In this document: positions 51,189 through 61,459 of the stretch, in pieces
Layout of the letters: every line of letters starts with the position of its first letter
How positions within the stretch are numbered: position 1 is the stretch's first letter
DNA from: Tricholomella constricta
Lineage: Eukaryota > Basidiomycota > Agaricomycetes > Agaricales > Lyophyllaceae
Assembly (NCBI GenBank): GCA_013368375.1
Contig: JAACJP010000007.1
Location: forward strand, 620,001 to 684,000
Direction of reading: 5' to 3'
Length of the DNA: 64,000 bases
Made by a program: the position numbers and the translations under genes
The notes under the pieces: generated by a model
Told to the model about the DNA's origin: nothing
What the model saw: only the letters and a program-made list of their open reading frames with translations
Database searches by the model: none

Positions 51189-53200
51189 ATGTCCAGCAAC
51201 ACCATCCTCAACCAAATTGATCAAGACATTGCCCAAGTTGTCAGTATCGGGGACATACGGGCTTTTGAGGATCTGTACCAGAGAGGAGTAAATTTTTTTT
51301 GTCTTGCTTACAATTAAATGTGTAATATTATTTTTCATTATAGAAACAAGTCTGGCGAGTAGCAAAAGCCAGCACCAATCCAGAGGTCATCAGAGCGCGG
51401 CAGGCGTCCCTCCTCGCCGCCACCATTGTCGACATTCAGGCCATCCGGCACGAGCCCGCCAACGTCGACAAGATCCTCGAGAGGCTGCGGAAGGCTGCGC
51501 GGGGACACCAGCAAGGCCAAACCTCGAGGCTCGCGGGTGGCGCTGACCGGGCCGCGGCGTTGGCAAGGGAAAGGGCCGCGGAGGTGGCGAGGGAAAGAGC
51601 TGCAGAGGTCTCGAGGCAAGCGGCAGCAGAATTGGAGAGGGAGATGGCGGAAAGGGCCGCAGAGCAGAAGAGGGTGAGGGAGGAGAAGAGGGTGAAGGCT
51701 GCGGAGGAGAAGCGGGCCAAAGCCTTGGAGGAGGCACGGGCCAGGGCCGCGGAGCAGATGCGGTTGAGGGCCACGGAGGAAGCGCGGGCTGAGAGGGAGC
51801 TGGCCCGGTCACAGAAGAAGGCGCGAAGGGAACGGGAGAGGGCTGAGAGGGAGAGGGAGGAGCAGGAGGAGAGGGCCAGGAGGGCTAGGGAGGAGAAAGA
51901 ACGCGGCAAGGTGGACAAGGCCGCGGGGAAGCGCACAGGGGAGGTGGAGCGGGAGAAGGAGAGGCGGCGGAAGGAGACAGGAAAGGCGCGAGTTGAGCCC
52001 GCGGCGGACCCCGCGGGTGATTTGGAGTTGAAGGAGAGACGGCGGAAGGAGAAGGGGAAGGGCAGGGCAACAGTGGGTGAGCCCGCGGCGGACCCCGCGG
52101 CACCCAGTAAGTATTCTTTCTATTGATTGTAAATTAACTAATAACTTTACAGAAGTTCATTATATTCGGGCCACGGACCCTTTGAACAAAGGGGGGTCCT
52201 CCTTCGTGGATCTTGACAAGGCCGATGCAAGCGACGAGGAGGCCGCGGGTCCTGTGCCTGCAGGTCACAACCCTGCCCTCCACTACCCCCCCTGCGCTCG
52301 CTGCAGCATCAGAGGCATGGACTGCGAGCGACAGGGGGGCAAGGGTTTGACCTGCCTGGGATGTAAGCATGCAAAACAAAGTTGCATGTTTGCCTTCCGC
52401 TCGGAACCCCCCGCGGCACGGCCCAAGCCCAGGCCCAAGGCGAAGAAAACCCCCGTGTATGTCCCCTCAAGTGAGGAGGACAATGCGGGGCCCTCAAGTG
52501 AGTTTTTCTTCATCTCTTTTGTTTTGTTTTGTTCACGGATTGAGTTTTTGAAGCCACCCGCGGCGCCCCAACCACACCCGCGGACGCCGCGGTGCTGTCT
52601 CAACTGGTTGCCGACAACGCAACCTTGATGGCAGCCATCGCCAGTATCGGGGTCACCCTGAGGGACATCCTCCAGCGGGAACGGACCAGGGCTCGCAAGG
52701 AGGAGGTGCGGGAGGAGGAGGTGCGGCAGCTCCGGGAGGAGTATGAGGTACGCATCGCCCTGCTGGAGGCGAGCCTGGAGAAGCCGAGGGGTCTGTCCGT
52801 GGGAGCAGCGGCCGCGGTGATGTCCGCGGCCGAGTTCGAGATGGACTTGGAGACGCCCCCACCACCAACATCTCCTGCGGCAGAACCCCCAGCAGTCGCC
52901 CCAAACACCCCGGCCGCTTCTCCGCCACCAACGACCCCGCCGCGGCCAACCCTGCCCCAGACCCCGCCGCCACAAACCCCACCCGCCCAGACGCCTGCCC
53001 CGACCCCGCCCCCTCAAACCCCGCGGCCTGAGACCCCACGGCCCAAAACCCCGCAGCCTGAAACCCCACGTGCCCCAGACTGGAGCCCCACTCGCCCCCT
53101 AGAGGATGTGGATCAGGAGGAAGATCCTCAAGGGCTGAAGCGCAAGGCCGCGGAGGATCCTGACGGGGAGGGGCCATCCAAGCGGCATCATGCTGACTAG
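51189..53200 (+). CDS. Gene Q': Zn2Cys6-type coiled-coil protein of KDZ copy c
   Basis: Frame-consistent model: exons 51189-51287, 51344-52106, 52153-52497 and 52554-53200; all introns GT-AG. MSSNTILNQIDQDIAQVV aligns with the start of Q, and the first intron is at the same place. Next come about 240 residues of E/R/A/K coiled coil, then C-x2-C-x6-C-x9-C-x2-C-x6-C (about 52284-52388), an acidic SSEEDN segment, a second coiled coil, and a P-rich tail with TPxP repeats ending LKRKAAE...KRHHAD, like Q. The protein is open and intact although this copy has lost its transposase, which hints at continued use or recent decay of the rest. Divergent from R'; a TATAAAA sequence lies near 51095. Confidence 0.75.
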
Positions 53201-53410
53201 GTGATGGGGGTTCTTGCATTTTGACGTCGCCCCGCGGACATGTTTTTTGGTCAGACCGCGGACTTATTTTTTGTAATGCATATACACAACACATATTATA
53301 GCAAGGCCATCTGTATATACCCTACTTAGAATTCAAAAGTATATACATCAATCTAAAATTGTACCATTTGTCATTGTGTGAAGCTACAAAATGTGAAGCT
53401 ACCAAATAAA

Positions 53411-55015
53411 TTAGCGGCGCCTTGGCTTTGTTTTGTTGCCAATGCCCGCGGACTTTGATGTTGTGGCTCGAGTTGTGGCCCCAGTGCGTGTGCGGCTGCC
53501 CTTGGTATTGGCACTGGCACCAAAGCCCGCGGCCTCGGCAAGCAGCAAATCCTGCTTTGATTTCTTCCGCTTAGTCAGTCCTTCAACACGCTTGCGCTTG
53601 CGTGTTGTCGGAGGCGAGGGCAGAGTTGGTGTACCAGGCGGAGAGGGAGTAGGAGTGTTGGGTAGCGGAGTTACCTCCTTAAGGAGCTGCATTGCAGTTG
53701 CCGGCACCATGTACTGAGGCAACCCTTCACCAGGCCCATTGATAGGTGCCTGTGTTGGAAGTCCGCGGGCATTTAAGTGGTGCATGGTGGTTTCATCAAT
53801 GATGACCAGGCCTTGATTGGTCATGGGGTCTGTTTCAAGGCTCTGTCTACCATGTCCGCGGGTCGGATTCGGCGGCCCGCGGGGATGAGTCATTGATCTG
53901 TTATTTGGTGATGGACTCTGTTGGTCATTGGATTGGAGTTGATTTAGCCGGGGTTCGTGGGGTTCATTATCTGCAGCATTATCTTCTCGTTGGGTATGAT
54001 TTTCCTGTCCGCGGGGTTCGCTATCCACTGATGGACTGGATTCATTGGGTGACGGACAGGGGTGGTTCTGATGACCACCTTCTAGGTCGGGCATTGAAAT
54101 AAGGCTTTCAAAGGGGTCCGGAGCCGGTGCTTTTGTTTTGCTCTTCTTCCGCCTTGCTTTCTTTACTGCTGCCGCGGCAGCCAAAGCTTCCTGGTCCTTG
54201 TGCGCTCCATAGACCGCCTCTGTTCTCTCCTTTTGCTTGTTCAAGTAACTGGACCAGCGAAAGGTCTCTGAGGGTCCAAGCCTCTTCTGGCGAGAGCGCC
54301 AGAAGTCGAGCAAATCCCGGAGTTCATTTAATCGGAGGTTCCGTGGGTCTTGAATTCGGATGTCCGCGGGCACGTACTCCGCGGAGATGAACATTCCATT
54401 GTCCGCCTTTATGGAAGTGAATGGAGGGGATGAGTAGAGGTGTCCCAATGCTAGTTCTGTAAGGAAATTAGTATGGGTGGTCTAATATGACATTATCACA
54501 TACTATAATGATGTCTCAGGAATGCGCGGACCAGAAGCTCAAGGTCATCTTTGCTCTGTTGCACGCCTTCTACCAACTCCGGTAGAATTGGAAAACCATC
54601 ATTTTGTTGATCCAGCTGTAGATCAGGACGTGGCTGAATTACTGTATCATTCTGATGCAGGGGGTCTGGTGCAATGGATTCTTGGAGGGAAAGGACATAA
54701 TCCATAAGCTTTCTCTTGAAATCCTTCACCATGTGCGGAAAGGTATCAATGAAACCTTTACTGATCACCCCTGCATTTGCTGCAATGCTGTCGTGACTGC
54801 TCCGCGGCGGACATCAGCACAAGTCCGCGGAGTCCATGAATAACTCACGCCCGGACATTCAGTTGCCCATCTTGCCCTTTCCATACCACAAATGTAAGGG
54901 ACAGCATGCCCATCTCTCGCCACCGGTTGAGATCCTCATTCTCCACTCGTTGAAAGCCCCGCTTATCTGCATTCCTAAGATAAGAGTGTGTCAACTGCGC
55001 AATGTCCGCGGGCGC
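53411..55015 (-). pseudogene. Gene P' of KDZ copy c, 5'-truncated
   Basis: Retains exons corresponding to the last three of P: 54970-54845 (NADKRGFQRVENEDLNRWREMGML), about 54780-54496 (FPHMVKDFKRKLMDYVL) and about 54459-53411 (GHLYSSPPFTSIKADNGMF to the basic C-terminus). Homology with P ends in the intron that carries CCGCGG, at about 55015. No start codon or N-terminal domain remains. The reading frames that survive are open. Confidence 0.75.
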
Positions 55016-55045
55016 CACTTCAGTCAACCCCCTGGAGACCCCTTA

Positions 55046-55082
55046 TTAGGGTAGTCAGTCCCACTGTGAAAGACTACCCTAA
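55046..55082. repeat. Perfect 11-bp inverted repeat at the copy c breakpoint
   Basis: TTAGGGTAGTC (55046-55056) and GACTACCCTAA (55072-55082), separated by 15 bp, about 30 bp beyond the point where homology with gene P ends. Confidence 0.7.
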
Positions 55083-55920
55083 CTAGGCCCTAGACCATGG
55101 TTCAGGACCACCCCCCCTGGGAATCCCATAATTAGGCATGGTCTTCCCATATTGGTCTTTCCCGACCATGCCCAGGGAGTGCCAAGTATTGTAATCTTGT
55201 CCAACTGTAATGTGGGGCTGCCCAAGAAATATGGGCAAGCCCAGCATGTCACGTCACACTTTAGCCAAGACCATACATAATAAAACATGGTTCAATCAGG
55301 CACTTGGAACTGGGCTTGTCATGTCACACTTATAGCCAAGGCCGTACACAATAAAACATAGTTCATCCAGGCACTTGGAAAGCTTCAATGAGCATCATGT
55401 CAGTTTTCTCAAGCAGGCATAGTCCTGGACAAACAAATAAAAATTTGATTAGATACAAAAAAGCCAACTGTCTGTGGTAATCCTACTTTGAGTGTGACAT
55501 GCCTTAAACAACTGTTGATGTATTTGGAGCTATAAAGTGATTATGACACATTTTTCAAGCTGTCGCACCATGCAGTGAGAATTTTTTCTTTGTAAGCACT
55601 ACAGCAATTGCATGCATTTCAAAATGTATTTGAACTACGTGTGATTATGGCACAATGTTTCGTTCAGTGCTCCATGTGATGGGTAATCAAATATTTGGTT
55701 CCCTATACAATACTCAAGTTTGCAATATGTTCAGATGTGTCCAGATGAGATTGTGAGGAGATAATAAGACTACATGTTATTTACTCCTGATGCAAGACAT
55801 GTGCTATTCATCTGGGAAGGGGTTCATTAAAGTGTATATGTACAGCGAGATCAATATGTTTAATTATCATACATGCGACTCTCATATTCCAGTATGGTTA
55901 CATATTATAAGCATGCGGGA
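55083..55920. other. Gene-free interval
   Basis: AT-rich DNA. Two diverged copies of a CATGTCACAC...AAAACATRGTTCA...CAGGCACTTGGAA segment lie near 55245-55310 and 55318-55380. No gene seen. Confidence 0.6.
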
Positions 55921-55924
55921 TTCC

Positions 55925-56560
55925 CAACATGCAATGGTACTGGACCAGATGGGCAAGACCAATGTGTTTAATTATCATATATGGGACTCCCATGGGCAAG
56001 ACCACTACAACTGGGCAAGACCATATGTAATTTATACAGCACATGGGATTCCCGACATGCAGTGGTACTGGACCAGATGGGCAAGACCAATGTGTTTAAT
56101 CATCATATATGGGACTCCCATATCTCAGTATGGGCAAGACCACTACAACTGGGCAAGACCATATGTAATTTATACAGCATGCGGGATTCCCAACATGCAG
56201 TGGTACTGGACCAGATGGGCAAGACCACTACAACTGGGCAAGACCATATGTAATTTATACAACATGCGGGATTCCCAGCATGCAGTGGTACTGGACCAGA
56301 TGGGCAAGACCACTACAACTGGGCAAGACCATATGTAATTTATACAGCACATGGGATTCCCAACATGCAGTAGTACTGGACCAGATGGGCAAGACCACTA
56401 CAACTGGGCAAGACCATATGTAATTTATACAGCACATGGGATTCCCAACATGCAGTGGTACTTGACCAGATGGGCAAGACCAATGTGTTTGAATATCATA
56501 TATGGGACTCCCATATTTCAGTATGGGCAAGGCCAATATAACTGGGCAAGACCATATATG
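55925..56560. repeat. 85-bp minisatellite with higher-order variants
   Basis: CATGCAGTGGTACTGGACCA starts at 56056, 56194, 56279, 56364 and 56449. The last four are spaced exactly 85 bp; earlier units carry a ~50-bp insertion (TATATGGGACTCCCATAT hairpin). Related ATGGGCAAGACC units begin at about 55941. The frames open through it are repeat-driven. It sits just beyond the 3' end of the CxC1-KDZ gene and may be its subterminal array. Confidence 0.85.
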
Positions 56561-56678
56561 GTTTATATAACACATGAGCTTCTCATATATAAGGTTACAC
56601 ATGGTACAGGGTATTTAGTAATTGTTAGGAATATTGGAAAAGGGGCAAACAGGCCATAAGTGTCAATTGATCTTCTAG

Positions 56679-59600
56679 TTACTCTGTCTCATTACGATAT
56701 GAGGCTGCAAAATCTAATGCATCTAAAGTCTCCACCAAGTAATTGTCAATATCAATATCAAACTCTTCATTGAGTTCATCTTCAGAAGATTCATTATCAT
56801 TCTGATCAACAGATGCAGCTGTTACCTGATCAATGCTGGCATTGAGCAGCTCTTGCTGTGTAGGTCCCCATTCTGGAAGTGGATCTTGACCTGTATGAAG
56901 AGTGCGCAGGGGCAATTGCCATGTAACGTAGAGGCGAAGAAGGTCACGTCTTCTGACTTCAAATTGATATTTGAGAGATGAAGAGTCTGAAAAAAGAAGG
57001 TTAACAAAGGCCCAATCACAATGAAATCAAAAAGAAAATACCAGTGGAGTTGATTGCATTACAGATTACCTTCCATTCCTCAGAAAACCAGATTTGAAGT
57101 GCTCTTCGCTCATGTACCAGCCTTCTTTCCTCTTCTACACATCGATCAAGCTCAAGGCGAGCTTTGATTCCATCTCTCACATGGTCATCAGACAGCCAGA
57201 GGGGTGGCTCATTTGATATGTCCTCTTCCAAGCCCACATCTTGCCAGATCTCATCATCAACATCCAGAGCAAACAGCCCTTTTGTTTCAATATGAGGCGG
57301 GCAGATAGCACCATGGGGAGCCTTCCTAGAGTCTATCAAAGACTGCATGACATCACAAAGCTTGTTGTAGTCACGTGCCAGCTGTTGAATGCTAGGATCA
57401 CGCCTTCGAACAGAGGCCTCAGTATGTGAGTGGACCTTCTGCTCTAAATATCCTATAAGCCTGCTGTGATCAAATTGCTTTGAAAAACACTTACCGTTCA
57501 CCTGCTTGCGAAATGATCGCTCTACACGGTCCATCTCAAACTTGCGGGCCCGCAGTTTCTCCCGTAAGCGCATCTTCAATGCACGAGCATTCATCCGGGC
57601 TGCAATAAATGGATTGCCAGCCAGACGACGCAACTCTGCCCGCTCGTCAACCCCCAGAGCACGTTCTTTGCTCCTGACAGCAGCTTCTGCATGCTCCAGC
57701 TGGGTGCGCAAGTCAGCTATTTGCATCTCAGCACGGCCAATATCAACAAAGTCAACATGAGGATCCAAGATGATGTTTTCTGAATCTGTCACACGTTGCT
57801 TGAGAATGTCACGTGCCTTCCGCTGGCGGATTGCCTCCTCGACTGCATTCTTGCCTTGGTTTTTTGATCGACCTGGAAAAGGTGCTCAGATATTGTGGAA
57901 GTTGTTTGGTGGGTGACTCACATGGTAATGGCTTTGTTTGTGCCTCAACTTGTGAGTTCCACTCATTCCGAAGAAGCTCCTCCGATTTTCCGCAGGCATG
58001 CAAGACTTCTTCAGCTGTACAACATTTTTCTTGACAATGTCTGGTACGACGCAACAGCCATGTTACTAGCTTTACGAGGCCTTCTCTGTCTGCTTGCTGG
58101 ACCTGACGATCAAGGGTGTAGATCCGTTGATGGTACTAAAAATTGTATTATCAGTCAAAAAGAAAATTATGAATATCAGAAAACTTACACCGCAGACTCG
58201 CAGGTAAGAAATAAGCTTACTGATTGAGTGCCAGAAGCGCTCACAGCCTTCACCATCCGAAAGTCCAAACCCTTCACATTTGCGTGGATGGTAAATAATT
58301 TGACATGCCCATTGGTGACCAAATGCATGGAAGACAGAGATCGCAAAGGTCAAACGATGAAGATAACGGTCAAGAAAACCCCATTTGATACAGCTGCGGT
58401 GGAGCTGGCAGCCAATGTCGTAGAGGAGCCCGATCTGAAAGGAGAGAGGTAGGTGTTGAAAGAGGGTCTCAATGAGGACCAGGGTGTAGTGCTGTTTCTC
58501 GCCAGCAGACCGCATATTGACAATCCAGAGTACTCGGTCGTGACGGCAAAGCAAAGCCATCAGTGCAGTATCATCAAAGAACTGGGTGCTCGCCTTGGTC
58601 CTTGCATCATCAGCTGCCGTGAATCCTGCCTCACACCCATCCAGCACTGACTTTGGAACACGTAAAGGTCCCTCATATTTGTCATCCTGTTCATCATCCT
58701 GTCGACGGCTCTGCTTGCGTGGTTTAGATCTGGTTGGGCGAACACTCTCAACATAGCGGGCCATGTGAATTGTGTCTGACTCGGGAACGAAAACTGTCCT
58801 TGGGTGGGTGCGGACTGGGTCTCGTGCCTGCTTATTGCGTTTCTGCGTGAAGCATGCATCGACACATACAATAGCGTCTGGACTGAAGAAAATTTGAATA
58901 TATATTGATTCTGATGTGCAAGATACCACCTACCCTGAGTTTTCCTGTCGTGGATACTCTCCTCCAAAGCAAAGAGGGCATCGAGTTCGAAGATAATCAC
59001 TGGGCCGTCCTCGAGCAACTGGTACAGGAAAAGGCTGAGAAGACATGCTAAATGGATCTTCCTCTTCGGCTGCTCGTCGTCGTTTTGAGGGAGAGTGGGG
59101 TTCATAGATTTCTTCATCCTCGGTGTCCAAGGCCTCAACAGTTACACGGTGACGACTTGGTGTAGGAGGGGCCGTGGAATGTTCAATGTTGGCACTGCCG
59201 TCTACCAGACTACCATGTCGGTCACCGGTTACCACCCTCCGCACTTGTGTGAGCTCCATATCGACATGTTTGGTGGTGGCGTCCTGGAGCATGTTATACC
59301 ACTGCAACGCATTTGAAAACCGCCTTCGTAGTGAGCCCTGCACGTTAGGTTTGTCAGGACATGTAAAATCTTTGATGTATGAGACACCGACCTGTGTTGT
59401 GAGCTTGTAGCCCTGCGAATCAAGGAATTCCTCCACTGTACGACACCATGCTGTATTATTGGGTGGAATGTGGACAAAAAGACGGGTAACAAAGTCCAAA
59501 ACTCGAACATCAACAGCCAGAGTAGGAGCGATGGGCGAGCATGGAAAAAGTCCCATTTTGATGAGTTGCAATGCGGCCGGCGCACATTCACAGGTATTGA

Positions 59601-60190
59601 TTCTTGTGGACTCGAGAACTGATAAATTTGATTAGTGACTTGCAAACGTCCAGATCACATTGCAACACACCTGAAAATTTGACTACTATAATGCCAAATA
59701 CCCTCCTGGGGCCTTCGCATATGCACGACACCTCTGGTGTCACGTCAAGCCGCAAAGACAAGGACATGCTGAGATAATGCATATAGGGAATAACAAGGCT
59801 TGGAATGACCTCCACCATCCAGCGATTGGACTGATTGAACCGCTTCTTGCGATAACGAGTCTGCGCGGGGTCTACAGTTGAAGGGAGAACGTATGTGAGA
59901 TCATCCTCCAGCATGTTTTCAGAAAATGGATCAGCATTCTCAGCGGGTGGAGCGGGGGATGTGTTTGTGTCAAGGGGACGATCACCTGCAAATCCGACCT
60001 GTCCAGGGATTCGCAGGAGGTTAGGCTGCTGAATGAGAGATTCTCCATGGTGTAGATACACAAGGGGACGAATGCCGTCAGGACGGCTAAGATGATGAGG
60101 ACGGCTAGGACCAGGGATTGGTGTGTAAGATCGTGGTGTGCTGGGACTTGAAGTTGCACTCTTCATCTTTTTGCTTAGCCTAGGCCGCAT
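56679..60190 (-). CDS. KDZ transposase with CxC1 cysteine cluster
   Basis: Multi-exon minus-strand gene from ATG 60190. The first exons contain RYRKKRFNQSNRWMVEVIPSL near 59800-59860, then the CxC1-type segment (CSPIAPTLAVDVRVLDFVTRLF near 59480-59545, TAWCRTVEEFL, CPLCFGGEYP near 58960). The catalytic core follows: Asp in CVDACFTQKRNK (near 58855), Asp in YDIGCQLHRSC (near 58410) and Glu in DGEGCERFWHS (near 58240), with FHAFGHQWACQIIYHPRKC between. A coiled-coil region (57792-57016) and an acidic C terminus (56915-56679) complete it. No CCGCGG sites are present, so this is an unrelated KDZ lineage to copies b and c. The ends of the element were not found. Exon joins after 58200 are approximate. 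Confidence 0.83.
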
Positions 60191-61459
60191 ATTGCCAAAA
60201 AAAATCAGCAACAAGGACCGAGAAATGAGGGCAGCGTGTCGCGGTAACAGTGCAGCAAGCCCAGAATTGATCGGGTTTGCACATGACCGACGCGGTACAA
60301 CACAAAAATACACTACAAAAGTACATTGCGCTCTGATGCAGGCCTTGCTGTGCGACATTACGGTAGATTATATATCAAAATTCCTCACTCGCCCTTCGCA
60401 TTAAGTAGGGGCACAGCTATAGGAGAGTGAAAATTAGCTATTGCATAATGGCGAGGATGCGGCACCTACCAACACAGCTCGACGTGCATTGTGATATTGA
60501 AAAGGGGCAGGGCACTCCTGTCGGGGTGCCACAATGTCCTTGGAGCTCATAATAACATCCTCAGTGAGCGGTGGGAGCGGTGTACTGGTGCGGTCGTCGC
60601 GGCGGCGGTGTTCGGGGCTCCGGGAGCACCGGCGGTCGCGGTCATCATGGCGGTCATCCCAGCGGATGTGGCAGCGGGGGCTGCGGGAGCAGTCGCGATC
60701 ATGGTCACAGTGCTCTCGGTATTGGGGGTGGCAGTGGGGGGGACGCATGGCGCTCGTAGCGCCAGACAGAGGAGGGGGGATTTTTGGCCCACTGCGAGTG
60801 TGGTTAGTAGCCAACGAAAGCGGCAGGGGATGTATATATACCTGGATGCTTAGGTGGGAGCCTTCAAAGTAGCAGCTGTGCCTGGTAGAGGCAGTTGAGT
60901 GAAGGGTAAAGGGGGGGGGGGGACGACATACATTTCATAGTAGGCATCTTCGGCGTCACATTAACGTTGGGAGCGGAACTCGACAAAGGTGTAGCTGCGG
61001 GTCAAGCTGGAGCTCGCAATTCACCTCTTGTACTCATAGTTCAGTAAAAGCGGACACTAGATAATGATTTATACACACCTTGAACTTCCAAGGCCATACG
61101 AGAATAAAGATTTTAAGGATGTGATGGCGCACACAGACATACTGCACTCTCATTCACCCATATTGGGCTGCAGGATTCGTGCATCTTTAAGTAGTGCATA
61201 CACCTTAATAAGGCTGCAACAACAACTTAAAGGTCAGGTGTGTGTCGAACCATAGTCCATGGAGCACCTGAAAATTGATGTCGCACTCTGGTTCCCAGGG
61301 CGCCAAGTCCACTGGGTAACACTCCAGTAGCTCCAACTGCAGAGGCTGGTTTGTGGACATCAAAATGAACTGGCGACTCATGTTCACACCATCCCCGCTC
61401 ACATGTATGTAGTTTGTAGGAAGTATATAATAACGAGTGAAGAATTAGAGCATGTAAAA
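60191..61459. other. Interval without a supported gene
   Basis: 60434-60870 is GC-rich and low in complexity, open in several frames; the minus frame is R/D/S/H-rich (SR-like). It has a G tract at about 60910-60921. 61205-61402 (minus, 65 codons) looks codon-like but is unrecognised. Either might be an exon of an unseen gene. Confidence 0.4.

Larger units (their letters stand above)
30481..55010. repeat. Dispersed CCGCGG palindromes specific to KDZ copies b and c
   Basis: By-eye tally: about 93 CCGCGG in copy b (nested chromovirus excluded, arms included) and about 43 in copy c, in exons, introns, spacers and arms alike. Only about ten were seen in the remaining ~44 kb, and none in the chromovirus or the CxC1-KDZ region. 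Frequent flanks give TCCGCGGA and GTCCGCGGAC. Counts were made by reading and may be off by several. Confidence 0.8.
49530..55015. mobile_element. KDZ-class element, copy c (truncated, inverted relative to b)
   Basis: A diverged arm (49530-49815, two clear 88-bp units with CCTCCGCGGGTCGTTG) is followed by R'(-), Q'(+) and P'(-), the exact inverse of P(+)Q(-)R(+) in copy b. The copy stops near 55015 inside an intron of P', so the P N-terminus, transposase, S and the second arm are gone. CCGCGG density is as high as in copy b (about 43 by eye). 49930-50340, between arm and R', holds no gene but several CCGCGG sites. Confidence 0.75.

Noticed and set aside
55790..56338. 182-codon ORF over the minisatellite
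   Set aside because: The unit length leaves frames open and the protein is just the repeated unit.
28911..60190. A TET/JBP dioxygenase linked to the KDZ elements
   Set aside because: Fungal KDZ elements are known to associate with TET/JBP genes, so I looked for an H-x-D...H dioxygenase core in S, P, Q and R; none was visible.
60434..60872. Overlapping ORFs in the GC-rich block
   Set aside because: Open in several frames, low complexity, no exon context strong enough to call a gene.
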